A stretch of 64,000 nucleotides of DNA, taken from the NCBI GenBank assembly GCA_965219165.1, contig CBDCMW010000002.1, positions 2,294,001-2,358,000 on the forward strand, given 5' to 3'. Both the position numbers and the translations under genes were made by a program. Below the pieces are notes generated by a model, which saw nothing but the letters and a program-made list of their open reading frames with translations, was not told the origin of the DNA and searched no databases. The stretch comes from Aldehydirespirator sp965219165 (GTDB lineage Bacteria > Actinomycetota > Acidimicrobiia > Acidimicrobiales > Aldehydirespiratoraceae). Shown here in pieces: positions 16,454 to 25,029 of the stretch (positions are counted from its first letter, which is position 1; every line of letters starts with the position of its first letter).

Positions 16454-17161
16454 CTAGCCAGCCGTGGGCAGGTGGCCGCTGCGGCGCGCCCCCAGCACCG
16501 CGGCCGCGGCGATCGCGGCCGTCTCGGCCCGCAGCACATTCGGGCCCAGGCCCACGTGGCGCTGCACCGCGGCCAACTCCGTCTCGCTCCATCCGCCCTC
16601 GGGACCGACCAGCACGAAGTGCTCCCCCGCCGCCAACGGCCGGCCCTCCGGCACAGCCAGCGCAGTCCGGGCCAGATCGAGCTCGTCGAAAGCACGCACC
16701 GGCTCCACCCGGGGCAGCCACAGGCGACGGCACTGCATGACCGCCTCGCGAGCCACCCGCTGCCACCGCTGCGCCAGCCGGTCCGCCTTGGCCTCGTCCC
16801 AGCGCACCACCGACCGGTCCGCCACGAACGGCACGATCCGGTCCACCCCCAGCTCGGTGAGCTTCTGAATCACGGTCTCGGAGCGCCCGCCCTTGAGCAC
16901 CGCGAAACCCACCTCCACCTCGGGATCGGGCGCGGCCACGGTCACAACCTCCGCAACCGGCTCGATCCGGGCACCGAACCGGCATTGCCGCCACCGTCCG
17001 GCCCCGTCGCCGACGGTCAGATCGTCGCCGGGCCGCAGGCGCATTACCCGTTCGAGATGATGCCGATCCTCGTCGGCCAGCTCGGGGGCGTCCACATCGA
17101 CGACCAGCACATGCGGCCCCGAACCACCACCGCCCGCCACCGACAGCCGATCACTCACCAC
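16454..17161 (-). CDS. rsmE: 16S rRNA (uracil-1498-N3)-methyltransferase RsmE
   Basis: A 235-residue SPOUT-class methylase. An N-terminal PUA-like domain (DRHHLERVMRLRPGDDLTVGDG) leads to the knotted SAM-binding domain with VLKGGRSETVIQKLTELGV, FVLVGPEGGWSETE and LGPNVLRAETAAIAAAAVLG, the family signatures. It methylates U1498 in the decoding region of 16S rRNA. It begins at a GTG lying inside a short repeat cluster, and the stop abuts that of the small exported protein on the other strand (convergent). It follows dnaJ, a common actinobacterial order. Confidence 0.94.
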   Translation of the reverse strand: MVSDRLSVAGGGGSGPHVLVVDVDAPELADEDRHHLERVMRLRPGDDLTVGDGAGRWRQCRFGARIEPVAEVVTVAAPDPEVEVGFAVLKGGRSETVIQKLTELGVDRIVPFVADRSVVRWDEAKADRLAQRWQRVAREAVMQCRRLWLPRVEPVRAFDELDLARTALAVPEGRPLAAGEHFVLVGPEGGWSETELAAVQRHVGLGPNVLRAETAAIAAAAVLGARRSGHLPTAG

Positions 17162-17340
17162 CCGTCACCGCCCGCCACCGACGACACGCCACTCACCACC
17201 CGTCACCGACAGCCGATCTCTCACCACCCGCTCACCGCCCGCCACCGACGACACGCCGCTCACCACCCTCACCACCAACACGCCGCTAGCCACCCGCCAC
17301 CGACGACACGCCACTCACCACCCGTCACCGCCCGCCGAAC
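17130..17340. repeat. Tandem direct repeats between dnaJ and rsmE
   Basis: Two interleaved units recur: CCGCCACCGACGACACGCC(A/G)CTC (three clear copies) and CCGCCACCGACAGCCGATC (the copy inside rsmE and part of it again near 17205). The second is the reverse complement of the first codons of rsmE, so the gene's start region has been partly duplicated into its own leader. C-rich on the plus strand. Confidence 0.75.
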
Positions 17341-17352
17341 ACGGCCGGTCGC

Positions 17353-18471
17353 TCACCGAAACGCGGTGCGGATCCGACCCAGCAGGCCCTCGCTCGGCTC
17401 GGCGACCTCCTCGCCCCGCAGTTCGGCCAGCCGGCGCACCAGCTCCTCCTGCTCGTCGGTCAGATCGTCGGGCACATCCACCACCAGATGGATCAGCAGG
17501 TCGCCACGGCCCCGGCCCCGCACATGGGGAACGCCGCGGCCCCGCAGCCGCACCACGGAACCCGTCTCCGTCCCCCTTCCGATCACAATGCTCTCAGTGC
17601 CGTCGAGCGTCTCGTAGTCGAACCGCGCCCCCAACGCGGCCTGAGTGAACGGCACGTGCAGCTCGTGCACGAGATCGCTGCCCTCGCGGTGGAACCGAGG
17701 ATGGGGTCGCACCCTGGTGTGCACGTAGAGGTCGCCGTGGGCCCCGCCGCGGGGACCGGCCGCTCCCCGGCCGCTCAGCCGCAGCGTGGTGCCGTCGTCC
17801 ACGCCTACCGGCACCTGCACGCTGTAGGTGCGCCGCTCGAGCTTGCGGCCGTGGCCCTCGCAGTCGAGGCACGGCCGCTCGATCATCTCGCCCACGCCCC
17901 CGCAACGGTCGCAGGCCGCGGCCGTCACCATCTGGCCCAGCATCGACTGGCGCACCTTGCGGACCTGCCCCGAGCCGCCGCACTGCGAGCACCGCACCGG
18001 CGACGTGCCCTCCTCGGCACCACTGCCGTCGCAGGACTCGCAGCGCACCGCGGTGCGCACGCTCACCTCCCGCTCGGCGCCGAACACCACATCGTGGAGG
18101 TCGAGGTCCACATGGACCTCCAGGTCCTCACCGGGGGGTGGGCCGTGGCGGCGCTGCGCCGAGCCGAAGCCCCCGAACGGCGAGTCCCCACCGAAGAACG
18201 CATCGAAGATGCTTCCCAGCCCCCCGCCGAACGGATCGGCCATCCGGGCCGCGTTGGGGTCGTCGGTGCCGAAGCGGTCATACAACGAGCGCCGCTCGGG
18301 ATCCGACAGCACCTCGTAGGCCGCGCTCACCTCCTTGAAGCGGGCCTCAGCATCGGGATCGTCGGGATTGGCGTCGGGATGGTATTGGCGCGCCATCTTG
18401 CGGTAGCCGCGCTTCAGTTCCTCGTCGGTGGCGTCGCGCGCCACGCCGAGAGTCTCGTAGTGGTCGGCCAT
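17353..18471 (-). CDS. dnaJ: Chaperone DnaJ
   Basis: A 372-residue type I Hsp40. The J domain has the HPD motif (ARQYHPDANPDD). A Gly/Phe-rich region follows (FGGGLGSIFDAFFGGDSPFGG), then four zinc-binding CxxCxG(x)G repeats (CESCDGSGAE, CSQCGGSGQV, CDRCGGVGEM, CLDCEGHGRK) and the C-terminal substrate-binding domains. It stimulates DnaK ATPase. Eleven bases after hrcA on the same strand, it forms the lepA-hrcA-dnaJ cluster. Confidence 0.96.
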   Translation of the reverse strand: MADHYETLGVARDATDEELKRGYRKMARQYHPDANPDDPDAEARFKEVSAAYEVLSDPERRSLYDRFGTDDPNAARMADPFGGGLGSIFDAFFGGDSPFGGFGSAQRRHGPPPGEDLEVHVDLDLHDVVFGAEREVSVRTAVRCESCDGSGAEEGTSPVRCSQCGGSGQVRKVRQSMLGQMVTAAACDRCGGVGEMIERPCLDCEGHGRKLERRTYSVQVPVGVDDGTTLRLSGRGAAGPRGGAHGDLYVHTRVRPHPRFHREGSDLVHELHVPFTQAALGARFDYETLDGTESIVIGRGTETGSVVRLRGRGVPHVRGRGRGDLLIHLVVDVPDDLTDEQEELVRRLAELRGEEVAEPSEGLLGRIRTAFR

Positions 18472-18482
18472 CTAGGACTCGC

Positions 18483-19511
18483 TCAGAACCGGCAGCGGTT
18501 CCCAGCGATCAGCCATCTCAGACCTGCGCCCAGGGCCGGGCCGAGCCGGCGGCTCACCGCCGTCACCGCCGACAGCGCCTGCGGATAGTCCATCCGGGTC
18601 GGTCCGATCACGCCGATCGTCCCGCCGTCGGTGCCCTCGGTGCTGTACGGGGCCAGCACCAGCGAGCACTCCGCCAGCGACGGCACGCCGGTCTCCTCGC
18701 CGATCGCCACCCGCAGGCCCCGGTCGATCACCCTGCGCATCAGCGTCACCACCACCAGCTGCTGCTCCAGCAGGCCCAGGACCTCGCTGAGCTGCTCCAC
18801 CGCGTCGAACGCCGCGGCCAGCTTGGAGGTGCCGCCCACGAACACCTCGTGGTGGGCACGCGCCTCGCGCAGCGCGGCCATGGCCGCGGCCAGCAGCCTG
18901 TCGTCGGGCTCGTCGCAGTCGTCGATGTCGGCCAGGGTCCGTCCCACCACCCGGCGGGCCAGCCGGTCCGACGCGTCGTCCACCACCTCCGGCGACGTGT
19001 CGACGGGCACTTCGAGGACGCGCTTCTCGATCACGCCGTTGGACATGACCGCCACCACCATCACCGTGCCGACCGACAGCTCCACGAGCTGAGCCGAGCG
19101 CACGGTGGCCGCCGCGGGGCTGGGCGCCACCACCACCGCAGTCCAGTCGGTCAGGTCCGACAGCAGCCCGGTGGTGTCGCTGAGGATCGACTCGAACCCG
19201 CCGTGCGGGACCGCGAAGAAGTCGTTGACCTGCCGCCGGTCGGCAGCGTCGAGAGTGGGCGAGGGCGAGCGCCGCCGCCACTGGTCGACGAAGAAGCGGT
19301 AGCCCTTGGCGGTGGGCACCCGGCCCGCGCTGGTGTGGGGCTGGACCAGGTACCGCTGCTCGGACAGCGCGGCCATCTCGCTTCGCACCGTGGCCGGCGA
19401 CGCCTCGACCGCCGGCGACTTCGCGACGCGGCCCGACCCCACCGGCTGGGCGGTGCGGATGTACTCCTGAACGACGGCGTAGAGGATGGCGGCCTTGCGG
19501 TCGTCGAGCAT
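18483..19511 (-). CDS. hrcA: Heat-inducible transcription repressor HrcA
   Basis: A 342-residue repressor with an N-terminal winged helix (ILYAVVQEYIRTAQPVGSGRV; ASPATVRSEMAAL) and the GAF-like middle region (TSAGRVPTAKGYRFFVD) of HrcA. It binds CIRCE operators (TTAGCACTC-N9-GAGTGCTAA) and is helped to fold by GroE. No CIRCE is visible just upstream: only nine bases separate it from lepA. Any autoregulation must therefore act further upstream or on other operons. Confidence 0.95.
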   Translation of the reverse strand: MLDDRKAAILYAVVQEYIRTAQPVGSGRVAKSPAVEASPATVRSEMAALSEQRYLVQPHTSAGRVPTAKGYRFFVDQWRRRSPSPTLDAADRRQVNDFFAVPHGGFESILSDTTGLLSDLTDWTAVVVAPSPAAATVRSAQLVELSVGTVMVVAVMSNGVIEKRVLEVPVDTSPEVVDDASDRLARRVVGRTLADIDDCDEPDDRLLAAAMAALREARAHHEVFVGGTSKLAAAFDAVEQLSEVLGLLEQQLVVVTLMRRVIDRGLRVAIGEETGVPSLAECSLVLAPYSTEGTDGGTIGVIGPTRMDYPQALSAVTAVSRRLGPALGAGLRWLIAGNRCRF

Positions 19512-19520
19512 GGCTCGATG

Positions 19521-21305
19521 CTACCCGTCCAGCGTGAGCGCGGAGATGAAGGCCTCCTGGGGAATGTCGACCCGCCCGATGCTCTTCATGCGCTTCTTGC
19601 CCTGCTTCTGCTTCTCGAGCAGCTTGCGCTTGCGGGTGACGTCGCCGCCGTAGAGCTTGGCCGTGACGTCCTTGCGATAGGCCTTGACCGTCTCACGGGC
19701 GATGATGCGCCCGCCGATGGCGGCCTGGATGGGCACCTCGAACTGCTGGCGGGGTATCAGCTCCCGCAGGCGGGCGACCATGGCCCGCCCGTAGGCGTAG
19801 GCCTTGTCGCGGTGCACCACGGTGGAGAAGGCGTCCACCGGCACCCCCTGCAGCAGCACGTCCACCTTCACGAGGTCGGCGACGTCGTAGCCGTCGGGCT
19901 CGTAGTCGAGGCTGGCGTAACCCTGGGTGCGGCTCTTGAGCTGGTCGAAGAAGTCGATCACCACCTCGGCCAGCGGCAGCCGGTAGCGCAGCTCGACCCG
20001 CTCCGGCGACAGGTACTCCATGCGCATCAGCTCGCCCCGGCGCGACTGGCAGAGCTCCATGAGCGTGCCCGTGTAGTCGGTGGGCGTGATCAGCGCGACG
20101 GCCAGGCAGGGCTCGGCCACCGCCGAGATCTGGCCGGCCGGGGGCATGTCGGAGGGGTTGGACACCAGCAGCGCCTCGCCGTCGGTCATGGTCACCCGGT
20201 ACTCCACCGACGGGGCGGTGGAGATCAGCGACAGATCGAACTCTCGTTCGAGGCGCTCCCGCACGATCTCCATGTGCAGCAGGCCCAGGAAACCGCAGCG
20301 GAACCCGAAGCCGAGCGCGCCGGAGGTCTCGGGCTCGTAGGTGAAGCCTGCGTCGTTGAGACGCAGCTTGGACAGGGCGGCCCGCAGGTTGGTGAAGTCG
20401 TCGCCGTCGGTCGGGTACAGGCCTGAGAACACCATCGGCTTGGGCTCGGAGTACCCCTCCAGGGCCTCGGGCGCCGGGCGGACGGCGTCGGTGACCGTCT
20501 CACCCGAGCGGGCCTCGCCCACGTCCTTGATCCCGGCGATCAGATACCCCGCCTCGCCGGGCCCGAGACGCTCGACGACATGGTTGGCCGGGGTGCGCAC
20601 CCCCACCTCGTCGGCGGTGTGGACCGTGCCGGCCTGCATGAAGCGCAGCCGCGAGTTGGCGGCCAGCACCCCGTTCACCACCCGAACCGACGACACCACC
20701 CCCCGGTACTGGTCGAAGTGCGAGTCGAAGATCAGCGCTTGGAGCGGCGCCTGCGCAGACCCCTGCGGCGGCGGGGTGCGCTCCACCACAGCATCGAGCA
20801 GCTCGGCCACGCCGTCGCCGGTCTTGGCCGAGATGCGCAGCACGTCGGCGGCGACGATGCCGAGCACTCGCTCGATCTCCTCCGCGCAGCGGTCCGGCTC
20901 GGCCGCGGGCAGGTCGATCTTGTTGAGCACGGTCAACACGTCGAGGTCGTTCTCCATGGCCTGGTAGTAGTTGGCCAGGGTCTGCGCCTCGATCCCCTGG
21001 GCCGCGTCCACCACCAGGATCACGGACTCGCAGGCGGCCAGCGATCGGCTGACCTCGTAGCTGAAGTCCACGTGGCCCGGCGTGTCGATCAGGTTGATGA
21101 CGTGGCCGCGCCAGTCCAGCCGGACCGACTGGAGCTTGATGGTGATGCCCCGCTCGCGCTCGAGGTCCATCGAGTCGAGGTACTGCTCGCGCATCTCCCG
21201 GGCCTCGACCGCGCCGGTCAGCTCCAGCATCCGGTCGGCCAGCGTGGACTTGCCGTGGTCGATGTGGGCGATGATCGACGTGTTGCGGATGCGGTGCAGG
21301 TCCAT
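19521..21305 (-). CDS. lepA: Elongation factor 4 (LepA)
   Basis: A 594-residue translational GTPase. G1 is AHIDHGKSTLADRML, G2 region REMREQYLDSMDLERERGIT, G3 DTPGHVDF, G4 LNKIDLPAAEP. The LepA-specific C-terminal domain is present (GRAMVARLRELIPRQQFEVPIQ; KRKLLEKQKQGKKRMK). It back-translocates or remodels stalled ribosomes. It heads the lepA-hrcA-dnaJ group and is divergent from rpsT. Confidence 0.97.
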   Translation of the reverse strand: MDLHRIRNTSIIAHIDHGKSTLADRMLELTGAVEAREMREQYLDSMDLERERGITIKLQSVRLDWRGHVINLIDTPGHVDFSYEVSRSLAACESVILVVDAAQGIEAQTLANYYQAMENDLDVLTVLNKIDLPAAEPDRCAEEIERVLGIVAADVLRISAKTGDGVAELLDAVVERTPPPQGSAQAPLQALIFDSHFDQYRGVVSSVRVVNGVLAANSRLRFMQAGTVHTADEVGVRTPANHVVERLGPGEAGYLIAGIKDVGEARSGETVTDAVRPAPEALEGYSEPKPMVFSGLYPTDGDDFTNLRAALSKLRLNDAGFTYEPETSGALGFGFRCGFLGLLHMEIVRERLEREFDLSLISTAPSVEYRVTMTDGEALLVSNPSDMPPAGQISAVAEPCLAVALITPTDYTGTLMELCQSRRGELMRMEYLSPERVELRYRLPLAEVVIDFFDQLKSRTQGYASLDYEPDGYDVADLVKVDVLLQGVPVDAFSTVVHRDKAYAYGRAMVARLRELIPRQQFEVPIQAAIGGRIIARETVKAYRKDVTAKLYGGDVTRKRKLLEKQKQGKKRMKSIGRVDIPQEAFISALTLDG

Positions 21306-21524
21306 GGGGCTCTCGATGGGGTGGCGCCGGGAGCGTCCGGAGCGGGTCTAGGGGCTCCATGCGGCTCGGATCCGGCACCGTGAGGGGCGCGGCCAAGGCT
21401 ACAAAGCCATCCCCGCCATGTCGCGGCAGCCTCTCACGGCGGGGCGCGCCACGGTGGCACGAAGCCGCAGCAGCGCTAGCCTCGACCGTCGGCCCAATGG
21501 CCCTCAGACGACCGGCAGGTGAGC

Positions 21525-21806
21525 GTGGCCAACATCAAGTCCCAGATCAAGCGCAACCGGCAGAACGAGAAGCGCCGGCTGCGCAATCGGACCGTCCGTT
21601 CGGAGATGAACACCCGGACCAAGGCCGCGTTGGCCGCGGTCGAACACGACGACGACGAGGCCGCGGCCGAGTCCCTGCGCATGGCGATGAAGCGCATCGA
21701 CAAGGCGGCCTCCAAAGGCGTGATCCACAAGAACACCGCGGCCCGCCGAAAGAGCCGGCTGGTGCGCGAGACCGAGCGCCGCCAGTCCCATTCCGCGGAC
21801 GCCTGA
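21525..21806 (+). CDS. rpsT: 30S ribosomal protein S20
   Basis: A 93-residue basic protein. The family normally begins ANIKSQIKRN, which places the start at the GTG at 21525, with AGGTGAG just before it, rather than the in-frame GTG two codons upstream. RNRQNEKRRLRNRTVRSEM and KGVIHKNTAARRKSRL are typical. It binds 16S rRNA early in 30S assembly. The last codons and stop lie in the first unit of a 37-bp tandem triplication. The holA-rpsT-lepA order is widely conserved. Confidence 0.96.
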   Translation: MANIKSQIKRNRQNEKRRLRNRTVRSEMNTRTKAALAAVEHDDDEAAAESLRMAMKRIDKAASKGVIHKNTAARRKSRLVRETERRQSHSADA

Positions 21807-21887
21807 GCGCTAGCGCCGCCAGTCCCATTCCGCGGACGCCTGAGCGCTAGCGCCGCCAGTCCGATTCCGCGGACGCCTGAGCGCTAG
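21777..21887 (+). repeat. 37-bp tandem triplication over the rpsT stop
   Basis: Three units (21777-21813, 21814-21850, 21851-21887), two identical and the third with one change, each holding the end of the S20 frame, its TGA and the palindrome GCGCTAGCGC. The palindrome could form part of a terminator between the convergent rpsT and holA. Confidence 0.9.
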
Positions 21888-21909
21888 CGCCGCCCGCATG
21901 GTCGCGGGC

Positions 21910-22929
21910 CTACCGGCGCGCCGACAGAGCAGCCAGCCGGGCTACCAGCACCTCCAGCACTAGCTCGTCTGACCAGTCGATCGTTCCCCGCAGGGCGAGA
22001 TCGGCATCGGCCAGCAGCCGGATGGCTCGGGCGATCTTCTCGGACCCCAGCTTGCGGGTCTGGCCGAGGATCTTGCGGGCCGGGAACGTCGACCCCTTCA
22101 TGCCCAGGATCTCCGCGGCCTGGCGCTCGTCGGCCGCATCCGCGCCGTCGAGGCGCAGCATCCGCTGGTACCGGCCGTGAAGCCCGGCCAGCAGCTGCAG
22201 AGGATGGCGCGACGGCAGCAAGCGGTGCAGCACCTTCAGCGCCTCGGTGATGTCGCCCCGGTCGATGGCGTCGTCGAGCTCCCAGGGGACGACCGAGCCG
22301 GGCTCCCCGCCGTAGACGGCCACATCGTCGGCGGTGACTGTCGCCCCCGAGCCCAACGCGCCCTCCAGGGTTCGCAGCAGCCCGACGATGTTGCCCCGGT
22401 CCGCGCCCACCAGGTCCTCCGCCGCCGCGATCGCGGCCGGCTCGAAGCGCAGGCCGGACTGCGACAACTGCTCCCTCAGCCACTTGTGGGCGTCGGACTT
22501 GCGGGTCGGCGGGGTCACGTCCAGCGCGCGGCCGCCGGCGGCTTTCACCGCGGCCGCGAGCGCCTTGGGCACTGCGGGCAGGCGACCACCCATGACCGGC
22601 TCCACTCCCCGCTCCCACACCAGCACCAGGTCGGTGGTGGCCGGCATGCTCTCCAGCAGGCGCACCAGCTCGTCGTGCTCGCCGGAGCGGGCGAACCGGG
22701 CCAGGTGGCGTCCCACCACCACCCGGCGCGAGGTCAGGAACGGCTCCGTCTGGGCCGCGTCCACCAGCGGTGCCAGACGCCACCCCCCGTCGGGGTCCCT
22801 GAAGCTGGCCTCGTCGAGCTGCTCCAGGGCGAGGCTGCGGTCCTCGTCCCCCAGCGTCTCCTTGACGACCCTCGTCACCGTCTCGGCGACCAGGACGGGA
22901 TCGTCGCCGGTGACGAACTGGACGCTCAC
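21910..22929 (-). CDS. holA: DNA polymerase III delta subunit (HolA)
   Basis: A 339-residue clamp-loader subunit that opens the beta clamp. The N-terminus (VQFVTGDDPVLVAETVTRVV) is the degenerate P-loop region of delta; SDAHKWLREQLSQSGLRFEP, LVGADRGNIVGLLRTLEGAL and the C-terminal collar helices (KIARAIRLLADADLALRGT) match the family. GTG start at 22929. It lies between rpsT and comEC, the usual order. Confidence 0.93.
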   Translation of the reverse strand: MSVQFVTGDDPVLVAETVTRVVKETLGDEDRSLALEQLDEASFRDPDGGWRLAPLVDAAQTEPFLTSRRVVVGRHLARFARSGEHDELVRLLESMPATTDLVLVWERGVEPVMGGRLPAVPKALAAAVKAAGGRALDVTPPTRKSDAHKWLREQLSQSGLRFEPAAIAAAEDLVGADRGNIVGLLRTLEGALGSGATVTADDVAVYGGEPGSVVPWELDDAIDRGDITEALKVLHRLLPSRHPLQLLAGLHGRYQRMLRLDGADAADERQAAEILGMKGSTFPARKILGQTRKLGSEKIARAIRLLADADLALRGTIDWSDELVLEVLVARLAALSARR

Positions 22930-22945
22930 CGGGGCGCTCGGACCG

Positions 22946-23049
22946 ATGAGCGCTCAGTGCGAGCGTGCTGCGACAATGCCATAGCGGGCCGGATCATATG
23001 AGCGCTCAGTGCGAGCGTGCTGCGACAACGCCATATCGCGCCGGATCAT
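22946..23049. repeat. Two 52-bp direct repeats upstream of holA
   Basis: Units 22946-22997 and 22998-23049 (ATGAGCGCTCAGTGCGAGCG...) differ at only a few positions. They are followed by a looser pair containing GGCGTCACCGCACCCGA (about 23067 and 23106). The 22930-23130 stretch holds no gene. The first unit begins 17 bases upstream of the holA start and may carry its promoter. Confidence 0.85.
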
Positions 23050-23130
23050 ACGGTCGCCCGGCACTCGGCGTCACCGCACCCGATTCTGGCTGCAGCCCGG
23101 CGCCCGGCGTCACCGCACCCGACCCAACTC

Positions 23131-23179
23131 GAATTTCCGGGAGAAATGGTCATATATGACCCATAACTACCGGAAATTC
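23131..23179. terminator. Nested inverted repeats at the comEC end
   Basis: Outer arms GAATTTCCGG (23131-23140) and CCGGAAATTC (23170-23179) enclose a perfect 14-base palindrome GGTCATATATGACC (23148-23161). The right outer arm lies inside the last codons of comEC. It is strikingly A+T-rich for this genome. It could be a terminator or a dimeric-protein operator; the palindrome favours the latter possibility as well. Confidence 0.5.
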
Positions 23180-25029
23180 CCGACCGCGGCGACCACGAGC
23201 GCGGGATCGTCGGCGAGCACCTCCACGACGACCGCTCCGATCTGCACCCTCGAGCCAGCCCGCACGGTGCGAGCCCCCGGCACCCGGTGCATCGGCGGGG
23301 CCACCACCGCCGCGCTCCGGTAGCGGTCGCTCAGGGCCAGCACCGCGTGGGCGTCGGAGGCGCCGCCGCGGGAGGCCACGACCAGATCCACGCGGCGCAC
23401 GCCTGCAAGCCGCAGAGACCCGAGCAGCCGGTCGGGCCGGACCGGCTCGTCGAGTACGACAGCCGAGACCGAGCCGTGGCGGAAGATCCTCGCCCCCTCG
23501 ACCTCCGACCAACCCTCCGGCGGCATCGCCGAGGACACCGCGCTGTGACCGCAGGCGGCCGCCACCACCACGGCACCCACCACACCAAGCGCCCTGGCCA
23601 TTGCCGTGCGCGGGGATGCCGGAACCACCTCCCCGGCTCCCCTCCCGCCCAACAAGTTGGCCCGGTCCAGCCTGCGGGAGGCCAGCAGCAAGGCCGCCCC
23701 GGTCCCCACCGCCGCCGCGCCGCCCACACCGAGCATCGCCGGGGGCGCGGCCGCAGCGGCTTCGGCCACGCTTCGCACCCACCACAGCAGCGCAGCGGTG
23801 GGCCGATGGACCAGCCACGCCAGCCGCCCGCCGACCAGTCCTGCGCCCAGGCCCCCGGTTAGACCCCACATCATCACCGGCGCCGACGCGGGGCCGGCCA
23901 CCACGTTGGCAGGCAGCGAGGCCACAGGCACCACACCGAAGACCGCCACCAGAAGCGGCATCACTGCCAGCTGGGCTCCGGCGGTGGTGGCCGTCGCCAG
24001 CCGGAGCGGGCGGGGCCCGGGGAGCATCTCGGCCAGCGCCGGGGTGATCCACAGCAGACCGCAGGTCGCGCACACCGAGAGCTGGAAGGCGAGGACGTGC
24101 ACCAGGAACGGATCGGCCACCAGCACCGCGGCCACCGCCCAGGCCAGGGTGCGACGGCCGGTCTCGGGCCGCCCGAGCGCCGCGCTCGTCACGGCCACAC
24201 CCGCCATCGTCACCGCCCGCAGCACCGACGGCTCGAAGCGGGTCAGCACCGCGAACACCACCAGCATCATCAGCAACACCATCAGGCGGACCCCGGGGCG
24301 CACCCTGGACACCACCGGCGAGGCCAGAGCGAGCACGAAGGCGACGTTCTGTCCCGACACCACCAGCAGGTGACCGAGGCCCGCCGCCCGGAAGTCGTCG
24401 TACAGCCGGGGCGACTGGTTGCGGTCGTCGCCGTAGACCATCCCGGTGAACATGGCTCGGCTGTCGGCGGGCAGGCTCTGCGCTCCCGACTCCAGCAGCC
24501 GTCTCAGGTGGTTGGCGAAGGCCGCGAGCGGTGCGGCCCCGGCCCGGCCGCCGACAGAATCGACGGTGACGGTGGCCGCGACGTGCCGCCAGCGGTGCCA
24601 GTCGCTCGTGGCGGGGCGAGCGATCCCGGAGATGTGCACGCTCTCGCCGGACAGAGCGTCGTCGAGGCGTCCGGCCACCGCCCCGTAGGCCCTGGCCTCC
24701 AACCGGGCGCCGTGGTGCCGGACCGTGGCCCGGATCCCGTTCGAACCCAGCGGTCTGGGATCGTCGAGCAACATCACCCAGCCCTCCAGGGGGCCCTCGG
24801 GCGGATCGGCGAGCCCGTCCGCGGCTCTGGAACCGAAGAACCCGGCGAAGGCCGCGAAGACCACCAACGCGAGGAGGGGGCTCGGTCTCCACACGCACAC
24901 CGCGGCCAGCGCCACCGCCAAAGCGAGGGGGACACCGACCAGCAGCCACGATCCGAGCACGGCGCCGGCCGCGGCCGCGTAGGGCATCGCGGGGCCGCCC
25001 CGACCCTGGCGACGCTGATCGGTGCTCAC
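23167..25029 (-). CDS. comEC: ComEC/Rec2-family DNA uptake membrane protein
   Basis: About 620 residues from a GTG at 25029 that overlaps the comEA stop (GTGA). An N-terminal membrane pair and a DUF4131-like OB region (ARLEARAYGAVAGRLDD...ISGIARP) lead to the Competence domain with GLGHLLVVSGQNVAFVLALA and many membrane helices. The C-terminal part (after CGHSAVSSAMPPEGW) has the place of the metallo-beta-lactamase-like domain but is short and shows no HxHxDH motif. The protein would form the inner-membrane channel for transforming DNA. Confidence 0.92.
   Translation of the reverse strand: MSTDQRRQGRGGPAMPYAAAAGAVLGSWLLVGVPLALAVALAAVCVWRPSPLLALVVFAAFAGFFGSRAADGLADPPEGPLEGWVMLLDDPRPLGSNGIRATVRHHGARLEARAYGAVAGRLDDALSGESVHISGIARPATSDWHRWRHVAATVTVDSVGGRAGAAPLAAFANHLRRLLESGAQSLPADSRAMFTGMVYGDDRNQSPRLYDDFRAAGLGHLLVVSGQNVAFVLALASPVVSRVRPGVRLMVLLMMLVVFAVLTRFEPSVLRAVTMAGVAVTSAALGRPETGRRTLAWAVAAVLVADPFLVHVLAFQLSVCATCGLLWITPALAEMLPGPRPLRLATATTAGAQLAVMPLLVAVFGVVPVASLPANVVAGPASAPVMMWGLTGGLGAGLVGGRLAWLVHRPTAALLWWVRSVAEAAAAAPPAMLGVGGAAAVGTGAALLLASRRLDRANLLGGRGAGEVVPASPRTAMARALGVVGAVVVAAACGHSAVSSAMPPEGWSEVEGARIFRHGSVSAVVLDEPVRPDRLLGSLRLAGVRRVDLVVASRGGASDAHAVLALSDRYRSAAVVAPPMHRVPGARTVRAGSRVQIGAVVVEVLADDPALVVAAVGNFR

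Noticed and set aside
19512..19520. CIRCE operator before hrcA
   Set aside because: Only nine bases separate hrcA from lepA, and no TTAGCACTC/GAGTGCTAA arms are seen.
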